A DNA stretch of 64,000 nt from Pseudomonas sp. GTDB taxonomy: Bacteria; Pseudomonadota; Gammaproteobacteria; Pseudomonadales; Pseudomonadaceae. Below, piece by piece: positions 54,194-61,996 of this stretch; positions within the stretch are counted from its first letter, which is position 1; each line of letters starts with the position of its first letter. The translations under genes and the position numbers were made by a program. The DNA lies in NCBI RefSeq assembly GCF_030698175.1, contig NZ_JAUYNT010000028.1:1-64000 (forward strand), written 5' to 3'. The notes below the pieces were generated by a model, which worked only from the letters and a program-made list of their open reading frames with translations, was not told where the DNA came from and did no database searches.

Positions 54194-54904
54194 ATGCCTC
54201 TGCTGCAATACGGCCAAACGACCATCGAGTGGCACTTCCAGCTCGATACCAACCTTAAACGGCACTACGTGACCGTAGAGCGTGGCCGTGCGGTGTTGTT
54301 GCGTGGGCCGCAGGTAGACGAGGCTGCGCAGGAAGCTTTAGTGCTGCGGCGTGCACGTTGGGTTCGCGAGAAGTTGGCCATGGTTAACCTACCCCAGGCC
54401 AATGAAGACATCGTTACTGGCAGCCGCCTGCGTTATGCCGGGCGCAGTTACTTCACCGAGGTCAGGCACACCCCTAGCCTGCTCAAGCCCACACTGACCT
54501 TCACCGCCTCGCGCTTTGTGATTGAGAACCCTGATGGGCCTAGCCTTTCACCGGAGTCTTTATTGCCGCTGCTGGATCTCTTCTACCGCGAGCGCGCTCA
54601 AGAAAAGCTGTTGGTGCGGGTGCGTCACTGGCAACGCCAGACCGGCCTGCAAGCCAATGGCGCGCGCATTCGCCACTTTCAGAGCCGCTGGGCCAGTTGC
54701 GATGGACAAAACACCCTGGAGTTCCACCCTCGGGTGATGGAGCTACCCGCCAGCGTGCAGGACTACGTCATAGTCCATGAGCTGTGCCACACGCTGGAGA
54801 AGAACCACACCAAAGACTTCTGGGCGCTGGTGGCTAAGCACATGCCTGATTGGCAGAGGCAGCATGAAGTGCTGGAGCGGGCGGTGTTTGGGGATGCGGT
54901 GTAG
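54194..54904 (+). CDS. YgjP/SprT-like M48-type metallopeptidase
   Basis: A 236-residue protein of the DUF45 (YgjP) family. The C-terminal zinc motif is VIVHELCHTLEKNHTKDFW (HExxH pattern with a downstream His), preceded by RHFQSRWASCD, which is typical of the group. It begins 13 bases after hsdR, and such genes often follow hsdR in type I loci. A role in processing the restriction complex has been suggested for some relatives but is not shown here. Confidence 0.88.
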   Translation: MPLLQYGQTTIEWHFQLDTNLKRHYVTVERGRAVLLRGPQVDEAAQEALVLRRARWVREKLAMVNLPQANEDIVTGSRLRYAGRSYFTEVRHTPSLLKPTLTFTASRFVIENPDGPSLSPESLLPLLDLFYRERAQEKLLVRVRHWQRQTGLQANGARIRHFQSRWASCDGQNTLEFHPRVMELPASVQDYVIVHELCHTLEKNHTKDFWALVAKHMPDWQRQHEVLERAVFGDAV

Positions 54905-55240
54905 TTACTGAGTTCGGGTTGGCTGTACGGGCATTATGGCTGTTGCAGAGAGTGTCAATACCCACCCGCTTCTGCGACAGGCTGGGTCGTTAGCCGCCAG
55001 TCACGAGAGCCAATTTTAGGCCTGCACGGTCGTTCATTTGCCAGTAGTGCAGAAGGTGACGGACGTGCCATTGTTTTTGTGCTTGATCTGGCGCGGCGCG
55101 GTCCGGTCGAACCTAGCTAGCCGGGCCGCGTTCTAGTGGGCATTGCAAGAAAGGGGCAAGGTTCTAATGAACGCAGTCTGTTGCCAAACAGGCGCGAGGG
55201 TGTCACTGTAATGACAAATGTCATTACAGGTGGTGCCGCC
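54905..55240. other. intergenic region before the toxin–antitoxin pair
   Basis: No gene is visible. A GC-rich imperfect hairpin (CGCGGTCCGG with CCGGGCCGCG) is at 55097–55130 and may end the hsd transcript. The antitoxin operator follows. Confidence 0.4.
55207..55228. promoter_or_regulatory. palindromic operator of the toxin–antitoxin operon
   Basis: TGTAATGAC and GTCATTACA form a perfect 9-bp inverted repeat with a 4-base spacer (AAAT), 12 bases before the antitoxin start. The position suits autorepression. Confidence 0.7.
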
Positions 55241-55480
55241 ATGGCTTCTATCAATATCCGCATCGACGACGATCTTAAAGCCCGCGCTTACCGTGAGCTG
55301 GAGCGGCTCGGCGTCAGCCCTTCCGAACTGATGCGCCAAGCCTTGCAGTATGTGGCTGAGCGAGGCCAGCTCCCCTTTCGGCCCGTCCTGATGACTGAGG
55401 ACGATGAGGCTTTGATCGCCACCGTGCGCGAGCGGTTGGCCGCTCCGCAGCGCGTGAAGGTTGCGCTGGATGACCTATAG
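55241..55480 (+). CDS. RelB/DinJ-type antitoxin
   Basis: A 79-residue antitoxin. The N-terminal ribbon-helix-helix has MASINIRIDDDLKARAYREL then LGVSPSELMRQALQYVAE, and the C-terminus that should wrap the toxin is acidic and variable. The frame is open upstream to 55136, but that would translate the operator. Its end overlaps the toxin start by 11 bases. Confidence 0.85.
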   Translation: MASINIRIDDDLKARAYRELERLGVSPSELMRQALQYVAERGQLPFRPVLMTEDDEALIATVRERLAAPQRVKVALDDL

Positions 55481-55757
55481 CCTCGAATTCGATGCGCGGG
55501 CATTGAAGGAGTGGCACAAGCTGGGCGACACAGTGCGGCAACAGCTGAAGAAAAAGCTGGCCGCTATTCTGGAGAACCCGCGCATCGAAGCCAATCGCCT
55601 GCACTCACTGCCCGATTGCTACAAAATCAAGTTGCGTAGCAGCGGCTACCGCTTGGTGTATCAAGTGATCGATCAGGAAGTAGTGGTGTTTGTGGTGGCC
55701 GTTGACACGCGTGAGCGTGAGCAGGCTTACCGTAAAGCCGCCGAGCGTCTTAAATAA
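55470..55757 (+). CDS. RelE/ParE-superfamily toxin
   Basis: A 95-residue RelE-type toxin with LEFDARALKEWHKLGDTVRQ at the N-terminus. The conserved basic core YKIKLRSSGYRLVYQVIDQE and the C-terminal VVAVDTREREQAYRKAAERL match mRNA-cleaving RelE toxins. The ATG at 55470 lies inside the antitoxin gene, a common coupled arrangement; a TTG at 55461 is possible. Confidence 0.88.
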   Translation: MTYSLEFDARALKEWHKLGDTVRQQLKKKLAAILENPRIEANRLHSLPDCYKIKLRSSGYRLVYQVIDQEVVVFVVAVDTREREQAYRKAAERLK

Positions 55758-55842
55758 CAGCGGGTTGCGCTTAGGCTAAGCGCGGGACGCTGGATACACG
55801 CGTTCTGACAAAATCTGCACGGCTCTAGGTAAAGTAAGCCCG

Positions 55843-58233
55843 ATGAGCGACATAGATCTGCTGGCGAATTTACGCGCCGAGAATGCCCGGTTGATTGCGC
55901 TGCTGGAAGCCAACGCTATCGAGTGGCGTGTGCCTGTCGAACCGCTCAAAGATCCCATCTCGTCAGCTGAGTCGGTGGCCCTGGCGCTGGGCACCGAGGC
56001 GAAGCTGGCATTGTTCAAGCGGTTGTTCCGAGGCCGGACGGATGTTTTCCCGATTCGCTGGGAAAGTAAGGTCGGCAAATCGGGATATTCGCCTGCCTGC
56101 GCCAATGAATGGCGAGCCGGTATTTGCGAGAAGCCGCGCATTAAGTGCGGTGACTGCACCCATCGCCAACTGAGTCCGTTGACCGATCAAGTGCTGTACA
56201 GGCACCTCGCCGGAGAGATCGTCATTGGTGTCTATCCCTTGCTGCCTGGCGATACCTGCCATTTTCTCGCGGTGGATTTTGATGAGGCCGATTGGCGGGA
56301 AGACGTGCGCGCCTTTGCCCAGTCATGCCATGAGCTGAGTGTGCCGGTGGCCGTGGAGATTTCACGCTCTGGTAACGGTGCGCATGCATGGATTTTCTTC
56401 GACAGAAATGTCCCTGCTTATAATGCGCGTCGCCTTGGCACAGCGATCATCAGCCATACCTGTGCCCGTACTCGGCAGTTGACGCTGAGCTCATATGATC
56501 GACTCTTTCCGAACCAGGACAACATGCCCAAGGGCGGCTTTGGTAACTTGATTGCCCTGCCCTTGCAGAAGAAAGCCCGCGCGCAAAACAGTAGCGTCTT
56601 TGTCGATGAGACGCTTACAGCCTACCCCGATCAGTGGGTGTTTCTGGCCAGCATTCAACCGATGCCTGCGGATGGCATAGAGTCCGTCATCGTTCAGGCC
56701 ACGGGCCATTGCCACCCACTGGATGTAATCGGTGTTGCTGACGAAGATGAGCGGCAACCCTGGCAAAGCCAAGCGCCGAAGACGCAGAAGCTGGCTTGCC
56801 CACTGCCTAAGTCGCTGACTGTGACACTGGCCAATCAGGTCTATTTCAACAAATCCGAATTGCCCCAGCCGTTGGCCAACCAACTCATCCGCCTCGCGGC
56901 ATTTCAGAACCCGGAGTTCTACAAGGCCCAGGCAATGCGCCTGTCGGTGTGGAACAAGCCCCGGATTATTGGTTGTGCGGAAAACTTCCCCAAACACATT
57001 GCGCTGCCGCGTGGCTGTCTTGAGGCTGCGAGGGAACTGCTGAGCGCAAACGAAGTTGAGGTTGTCCTCCACGATGAGCGCTTCGTGGGTGCGCCTATAG
57101 ATGTCAGTTTTGTGGGCACACTGCGCGCCGATCAAGAGGTCGCACTTGGCGCAATGCTTGCGCATGATACCGGTGTTCTGTGCGCACCCACGGCGTTTGG
57201 CAAAACCGTGACGGCAGCTGCGCTGATTGCACGGCGAGGTGTGAATACGCTGGTACTGGTGCATCGCACGGAGTTGCTCCGGCAGTGGCAGGAGCGTTTG
57301 CAGGCTTTTCTGGGTGTTGATACAGCTGTTGTCGGCACCATCGGTGGTGGCAAAGCCAAGCCCACTGGGCTCATCGATGTGGCCGTGATGCAGTCATTAT
57401 CGCGACAGGGTGATGTCAGTGCTCAGGTCAAAAACTACGGACAGATCATCGTCGATGAATGTCATCACCTTTCGGCACTTTCGTTCGAAGCCATCCTGAA
57501 GAGCACTAGTGCCAAATATGTGCTGGGTCTGACCGCGACTCCAGTGCGACGAGATGGGCAGCAGCCCATTATCTTTATGCAGTGCGGGCCGATCCGGCAT
57601 ACGGCTACGCGGCCAGCCAGTGCACCAGCGGATCTGCTGGTCATGCCGCAGTGGTTACCTCGCCCGATTGTTATGGCTGAGGACTCTGGCATTCAGGATG
57701 TCTTTCGACAGGTCGCCAGTGATACAGAGCGAACCGCGAAGATTATTTCGGCAGCCGAAATAGCATTTAAGCAAGGCCGAAAAGTGCTGCTACTGACGGA
57801 GCGAACCGATCACCTGAGCGCTATCGAGGAAGGATTAGTCGGGCGGGTGGACAATCTCTTCACCCTGCATGGGCGGCTTGCAAAGAAGCTGCGCACTGCA
57901 CTCATGAGTGAGCTGGCAGCCCTTCCACCAGACGCACCCCGTGTGCTCTTGGCTACGGGAAAATTGGTGGGTGAAGGCTTTGATCATCCACCGCTGGATA
58001 CGCTTATATTGGCCATGCCGATTTCCTGGAAGGGCACCCTTCAGCAGTACGCGGGACGGTTGCACCGTGAGCATGCGAGCAAGACGGATGTGCGCATCAT
58101 TGACTTCGTTGATGCTGGGCACCCGGCCTTGCTGCGGATGTGGAACAAGCGCCAAGGTGGCTATAAAGCGATGGGCTACCGGCTTGCAGATTCGCTCAGC
58201 TCAATGGAGTTGCTTGATGACGCTAAGGCTTAA
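55843..58233 (+). CDS. AEP primase–SF2 helicase fusion (TOTE-conflict-like)
   Basis: A 796-residue fusion. Residues about 50–300 match the archaeo-eukaryotic primase domain of TOTE conflict proteins: a cysteine-bearing zone (CEKPRIKCGDCTHRQL), the catalytic pair D145-F-D147 (VDFDEADW), the S176-GNGAHAW motif and a later basic GNLIALPLQKKAR. The second half is an SF2 helicase with Walker A CAPTAFGKT (K454), the box D538-E-C-H-H, and motif VI QYAGRLHREHASKTDVRIID. The first 30 residues may form a coiled coil. No nuclease domain is visible. It lies next to the toxin–antitoxin pair and type I system, consistent with a defence role; mechanism unknown. Confidence 0.82.
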   Translation: MSDIDLLANLRAENARLIALLEANAIEWRVPVEPLKDPISSAESVALALGTEAKLALFKRLFRGRTDVFPIRWESKVGKSGYSPACANEWRAGICEKPRIKCGDCTHRQLSPLTDQVLYRHLAGEIVIGVYPLLPGDTCHFLAVDFDEADWREDVRAFAQSCHELSVPVAVEISRSGNGAHAWIFFDRNVPAYNARRLGTAIISHTCARTRQLTLSSYDRLFPNQDNMPKGGFGNLIALPLQKKARAQNSSVFVDETLTAYPDQWVFLASIQPMPADGIESVIVQATGHCHPLDVIGVADEDERQPWQSQAPKTQKLACPLPKSLTVTLANQVYFNKSELPQPLANQLIRLAAFQNPEFYKAQAMRLSVWNKPRIIGCAENFPKHIALPRGCLEAARELLSANEVEVVLHDERFVGAPIDVSFVGTLRADQEVALGAMLAHDTGVLCAPTAFGKTVTAAALIARRGVNTLVLVHRTELLRQWQERLQAFLGVDTAVVGTIGGGKAKPTGLIDVAVMQSLSRQGDVSAQVKNYGQIIVDECHHLSALSFEAILKSTSAKYVLGLTATPVRRDGQQPIIFMQCGPIRHTATRPASAPADLLVMPQWLPRPIVMAEDSGIQDVFRQVASDTERTAKIISAAEIAFKQGRKVLLLTERTDHLSAIEEGLVGRVDNLFTLHGRLAKKLRTALMSELAALPPDAPRVLLATGKLVGEGFDHPPLDTLILAMPISWKGTLQQYAGRLHREHASKTDVRIIDFVDAGHPALLRMWNKRQGGYKAMGYRLADSLSSMELLDDAKA

Positions 58234-58300
58234 GCCGCTTCACCGCCCGTCGTAGCTGGCGAAGAGACTTTTTTATTGGTCGAGAAATGATGGCTGGATT

Positions 58301-58690
58301 TCAAAGCCACACATCATTAGTCGCAGTTCGCCCTCCTCCCTCATGCCCGGTATTCAAGACACCCCGGGGTTCGATCAGCAAGAGTTTGACCTCATGTTCA
58401 GCGAAGGGTTTGTGCTCGACGCCTTTGGGGACGATGTACATTTCACCTTGAGACACGAGGACCTGGCCGTCGCGAAAGTCGATGCGCAACTGCCCTTCCA
58501 ATACGATGAAGGTCTCATCGGTGTCCAGGTGATCGTGCCAGATAAAGTCGCCTTGGAGCTTTACCACCTTGAACTGGTAGTCATTCATCTCAGCGATGAC
58601 CTTGGGTGACCAGTGTTCATCGAACAGACTGAGCTTCTCGGCAAAATTGAGACTCTGATAGTGACGCTGAGGTGTTGCTAGGGCATCCAT
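58301..58690 (-). CDS. cupin-domain protein
   Basis: A 129-residue single-domain cupin. The metal-binding motif is visible in IWHDHLDTDETFIVLEGQLR, and the second motif lies in IVPKGVEHKPFAEHEVK. Start 58690 follows GGAG by 8 bases; the frame is open further upstream without a better site. It is 78 bases downstream of the AraC regulator on the same strand. A role as a small-molecule binding or isomerase-like enzyme is possible. Confidence 0.8.
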   Translation of the reverse strand: MDALATPQRHYQSLNFAEKLSLFDEHWSPKVIAEMNDYQFKVVKLQGDFIWHDHLDTDETFIVLEGQLRIDFRDGQVLVSQGEMYIVPKGVEHKPFAEHEVKLLLIEPRGVLNTGHEGGGRTATNDVWL

Positions 58691-58768
58691 CAAATCGCTC
58701 CTTATAGGGTGCAGGAGCGTTGAAGATAGCGAGTACAAGGCTGCGGCTCTTGTACGATTGTGCAAGCC

Positions 58769-59596
58769 TTAAGTCGCAGTCGCCGGGCCGGCGCCACGAA
58801 TTTTCAGCCAGCGCGCCGGCGACAAGCCGTAGGTTTTGCTGAAGTGGCGGGTCATATGGCTTTGATCGGTAAACCCGGCGATCAGCGCGGCACTGGCGAG
58901 GGATTGGCCGTGCAGCAGCAGCGACCTGACCAGGTCGAGACGGCGCATGGTCAGGTAGCGGTAAGGACTGGTGCCGAACAGAACTCGGAAGTCCCGCGAT
59001 AGACTCCAGCGGTCGCGGCCGCTTTGCTCGGCCAGTTCACTCAGGGTGATAGTGCGATCCAGAGCGCCATGGATAAACTCCCGTGCTCTTTCGGCGGCCA
59101 GATAGTCGAAGCTTTGCCTGTGCTTTGGAGCCCCGGCAACCGCACCCAGGGCGTAGGCCAGATCGAACAGTGCGTCCTCTTCTTCCAGCGGTTCGATGGC
59201 GCAGTCCATGCTCTGGAGCAACACACTGGTCGCAGCGTGCAGGCGTGGATCGGTGGATATTCCATCTTTGATAAAGGGTAATGGTTTGCCTCCGAGCACC
59301 TGTTGAATCAGCGCCGGCTCGATGTAAATCATGCGGTAGTGAAAGCCATCTTCGCTGCCTGCTTGGCCGTCATGAATTTCATCGGGATGCAGGACAATGG
59401 TCCCGCCTGGCAAGCTATGGCGCTGCCCTGCTCGATATTGAAAGCTTTGAACCCCCGAGAGCGTTCTGCCTATGGCATAGGTATCGTGGCGATGAAGGTC
59501 ATAAGCGTATCCAGAGAAGAAGGCTTCGATACGCTCCAGCTGGTTTGAAAGGGGTGCGTGCTGAACCCAGTCAGTGAGATTTTTGCGCTTGCCCAT
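58769..59596 (-). CDS. AraC-family transcriptional regulator
   Basis: A 275-residue regulator. The N-terminal cupin-like sensor has HDTYAIGRTLSGVQSFQYRA and GTIVLHPDEIHDGQAG. The C-terminal double helix-turn-helix (about 185–265) carries ITLSELAEQSGRDRWSLSRD and ASAALIAGFTDQSHMTRHFS. The ATG giving MGKRKNLTDWV is preferred; the frame is open 34 codons upstream. It probably controls the cupin gene and perhaps the divergent dapA-like gene. Confidence 0.9.
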   Translation of the reverse strand: MGKRKNLTDWVQHAPLSNQLERIEAFFSGYAYDLHRHDTYAIGRTLSGVQSFQYRAGQRHSLPGGTIVLHPDEIHDGQAGSEDGFHYRMIYIEPALIQQVLGGKPLPFIKDGISTDPRLHAATSVLLQSMDCAIEPLEEEDALFDLAYALGAVAGAPKHRQSFDYLAAERAREFIHGALDRTITLSELAEQSGRDRWSLSRDFRVLFGTSPYRYLTMRRLDLVRSLLLHGQSLASAALIAGFTDQSHMTRHFSKTYGLSPARWLKIRGAGPATAT

Positions 59597-59754
59597 TCCG
59601 GCTGTCCTTGCTGATGCCTGTGATGAACACGGTAACTCAGCCGAAATGGACTGTCTGCGACACCGCTGATCAATAAGCTGACAATCAGCTCTCAGCATTT
59701 GTAGATTTAGCTCGGCGTGTTACCTTTCAGTCCTCAGCAATTGGAATCACCACC

Positions 59755-59835
59755 GTGTCTATCGCGCACAACCACTCGCAATCCAAACGCAGCAAGCAGG
59801 TCAAACCTGCTGGCGACTTGGTCTTGCGCGTGTAG
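59755..59835 (+). CDS. possible 26-residue peptide or leader frame
   Basis: A GTG-started frame encodes MSIAHNHSQSKRSKQVKPAG plus six residues, a basic peptide. It is followed 30 bases later by a strong terminator and then the dapA-like gene. There is only a weak ribosome binding site. It could be a small protein, an attenuator leader or chance. Confidence 0.3.
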   Translation: MSIAHNHSQSKRSKQVKPAGDLVLRV

Positions 59836-59866
59836 AAATCAATTGATTGAACACCCACAAACCCGG

Positions 59867-59895
59867 TCGCGGACTTTGCCACCGGGTTTTTTTGT
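59867..59895 (+). terminator. strong terminator upstream of the dapA-like gene
   Basis: AAACCCGGT pairs perfectly with ACCGGGTTT over a 13-base loop, followed by further T. It lies only 35 bases before the dapA-like start, so it either ends a short upstream transcript or attenuates dapA. Confidence 0.85.
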
Positions 59896-59929
59896 GCCTA
59901 AGTTTTTTATTCAGAAAAGGAGCATCACA

Positions 59930-60808
59930 ATGTTTACCGGCTGTTATACCGCGTTAATTACGCCGTTTTTAGATCAGCAATTGGACGAAGTGGCGCTGCG
60001 CAAGTTGCTGCGTTTTCAGCTCGACAATGGCATTCACGGGCTAGTGCCGATGGGCACCACCGGCGAGTCGCCGACCGTAACGGAGCAGGAACACAAGCGC
60101 GTGGTCGAGATCGTTGTGCAGGAAACCGCAGGCCAGGTGCCGGTGATTGCCGGTGCGGGTTCAAACAATCCGCGCGAGGCGATTGCCTATGCGCAATACG
60201 CGCAGCGCATGGGCGCCGATGCGGTACTGGCGGTGGCGGGTTACTACAATCGGCCCTCGCAGGAAGGGTTGTATCAACACTTCAAAGCGCTGCATGACGC
60301 CACCGATATCCCCATCATCATTTACAACATTCCACCGCGCACCATTGTCGATATTCAGCCCGATACCATGGCGCGGCTTGCCGAGTTGCCACGGGTGGTT
60401 GGGGTCAAGGATGCCTGCGGCGATCTGGGCCGTATAAGTCACGAACGCAGTCGGATCACTAAGCCTTTTAGTTATTTTTCTGGTGACGATATTACGGCGC
60501 TGGCTTACCGCGCTAACGGTGGCGGTGGCTGCATTTCGGTGACCGCCAATGTGCTGCCGGCCGAGTGTGTGCGCTTGCAAAACTTAGCCGCCGCGCAAGA
60601 CTATGCCGCCGCCCTGGGCGTGCATGAACAACTGGTGCCGCTGCACGCCGCGCTGTTTCGTGAGCCCAATCCGACCGGAGTAAAATTTGCCGCCTCTTTG
60701 CTGGGCATCTGCAGCGACGAGTGTCGTTTACCCATGGTGCCGCTGGCGCAAAGCTCCCGAGACGAGATTCGGCAGGCGCTGTTAAAGCTCGGCGCGCTGC
60801 TGGCGTGA
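59930..60808 (+). CDS. dapA: 4-hydroxy-tetrahydrodipicolinate synthase family aldolase
   Basis: A 292-residue NAL-type TIM barrel. The catalytic residues of DapA are present: GTTGES near residue 43, the tyrosine and arginine in IIIYNIPPRT near 133–138, and the Schiff-base lysine in VVGVKDACGD near 161. The reaction joins pyruvate with aspartate semialdehyde in lysine synthesis. In Pseudomonas the housekeeping dapA usually lies elsewhere, next to bamC, so this may be a second copy with another aldehyde substrate. AAAAGGAG lies 7 bases before the ATG. Confidence 0.88.
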   Translation: MFTGCYTALITPFLDQQLDEVALRKLLRFQLDNGIHGLVPMGTTGESPTVTEQEHKRVVEIVVQETAGQVPVIAGAGSNNPREAIAYAQYAQRMGADAVLAVAGYYNRPSQEGLYQHFKALHDATDIPIIIYNIPPRTIVDIQPDTMARLAELPRVVGVKDACGDLGRISHERSRITKPFSYFSGDDITALAYRANGGGGCISVTANVLPAECVRLQNLAAAQDYAAALGVHEQLVPLHAALFREPNPTGVKFAASLLGICSDECRLPMVPLAQSSRDEIRQALLKLGALLA

Positions 60809-60962
60809 GGTTGTAGCCGGCGGCGTTACCTCAGCGCCGCAATGCCCAGGCAAAGCGGGTCATGGCGCGGTAAGCTTGGTGGCCAGAAGGCTAAGCGCTG
60901 CAGCATGATTGGTCGGCTGCAGCGGTCATTGTTTAATTCAACTAAACGCCGCGTGAGATTAA

Positions 60963-61880
60963 ATGTGTCCATCGTCATCAGTGCTTGAGCCCGCCACCCA
61001 GCCGCTGGACGTGACGGCGCATGTGGCGGCCAGCATAGTGCCGGCGGTGTTGGATGTTATAGGTCAGCGTTGGTCGCTGGCGATCATTCAAGCGCTGTTG
61101 CTGAGTGCTAAGAGTTTTGGTCAGTTGCTGGCTGAACTACAGATCCCCCGCAGTACCCTCGCCGCTCGGCTCAAACACCTGCAGGCCATGGCTTGCCTTG
61201 CCGCATGTGGCGAGGGTTATCAACTGACGCCAGCCGGGCAAGCCTTGTTAGCCGTGGTCAGTTTGGCTCGAGACTGGGATGCGCGGCGCGGCGCACCAGT
61301 GGCCCCGGCATTGCTGCATAGCTGTGGTCAGGCATTCCAGCCAAGTTTGCTCTGTGGCTATTGCCTGGTGCCGATAGCGGTACGCGATATTCGCCTGGAT
61401 TCTGCTGGTTTAGCACCGCAGATGGCGAGCTTGGCTAAACCGCTAAAGCGTGCGCGCGCCGAGTTTGCGGCTGAGCAACAGCTGACGGCGGCGGCGATTC
61501 TGAGTGACCGTTGGACGGCGCTGATCGTTGCGCTGATTTATTTTGGCGTGCAGCGCTACGGCGACATCGCCCGCCATCTGCAGATTGCCCCGAATATTCT
61601 CGCCGACCGTTTGCTGCGGCTGACCGAGGGTGGCGTGCTGTTGCGCGCAACCGACGGGCAACCCAGTCGGCCGCTGTACCGCTTCAGTGCCGAGGGTTTG
61701 CAGTTGTTCCCGCTGATTATTACGCTCACTGGCTGGGGCGACCACTGGCTGCGACCGCACTACCAAGCCTCGACGCAGATGAGTCACCGTACTTGTGGCC
61801 AGCCCTTGCAACCGCAATTGCACTGCGCCTCTTGTGGCCAAGGGGTAACGTTGGCGAGTTTGTCGGCCGCCATGAGCTGA
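60963..61880 (+). CDS. tandem HxlR-family transcriptional regulator
   Basis: A 305-residue protein with two HxlR winged-helix domains. The first, about residues 25–110, has VLDVIGQRWSLAIIQALLLS and PRSTLAARLKHLQAMACL. The second, about 170–265, has AAAILSDRWTALIVALIYFG and APNILADRLLRLTEGGVLLR. Between and after them are cysteine pairs (LLCGYCLVP, CASCGQG) that could bind metal. Most HxlR proteins have one domain and dimerise; the tandem form may act as a built-in dimer. It lies directly upstream of the carotenoid oxygenase, whose promoter has a long inverted repeat, and probably regulates it. Confidence 0.85.
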   Translation: MCPSSSVLEPATQPLDVTAHVAASIVPAVLDVIGQRWSLAIIQALLLSAKSFGQLLAELQIPRSTLAARLKHLQAMACLAACGEGYQLTPAGQALLAVVSLARDWDARRGAPVAPALLHSCGQAFQPSLLCGYCLVPIAVRDIRLDSAGLAPQMASLAKPLKRARAEFAAEQQLTAAAILSDRWTALIVALIYFGVQRYGDIARHLQIAPNILADRLLRLTEGGVLLRATDGQPSRPLYRFSAEGLQLFPLIITLTGWGDHWLRPHYQASTQMSHRTCGQPLQPQLHCASCGQGVTLASLSAAMS

Positions 61881-61941
61881 GGATTAGTATCAGCGCTATC
61901 AATCGGCGCTCAGCAGCTTGATCAATAGTCAGTTCGCCTTA

Positions 61942-61981
61942 CTTGCACAGTGAAACCAATCTGTTAGTTTCACTGTGCAAG
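61942..61981. promoter_or_regulatory. operator-like inverted repeat before the carotenoid oxygenase
   Basis: CTTGCACAGTGAAAC and GTTTCACTGTGCAAG form a perfect 15-bp inverted repeat with a 10-base spacer, 15 bases before the oxygenase start. The upstream HxlR protein is the likely binder. As RNA it would also make a hairpin close to the ribosome binding site. Confidence 0.7.
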
Positions 61982-61996
61982 CATAAGGAGCTGCGG

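Larger units (their letters stand above)
59597..59929. other. divergent araC–dapA intergenic region
   Basis: It contains a possible short frame and a strong terminator, both listed separately, then AAAAGGAG before the dapA-like gene. CTGACA at about 59681 is a candidate -35 box on the plus strand. Confidence 0.45.
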
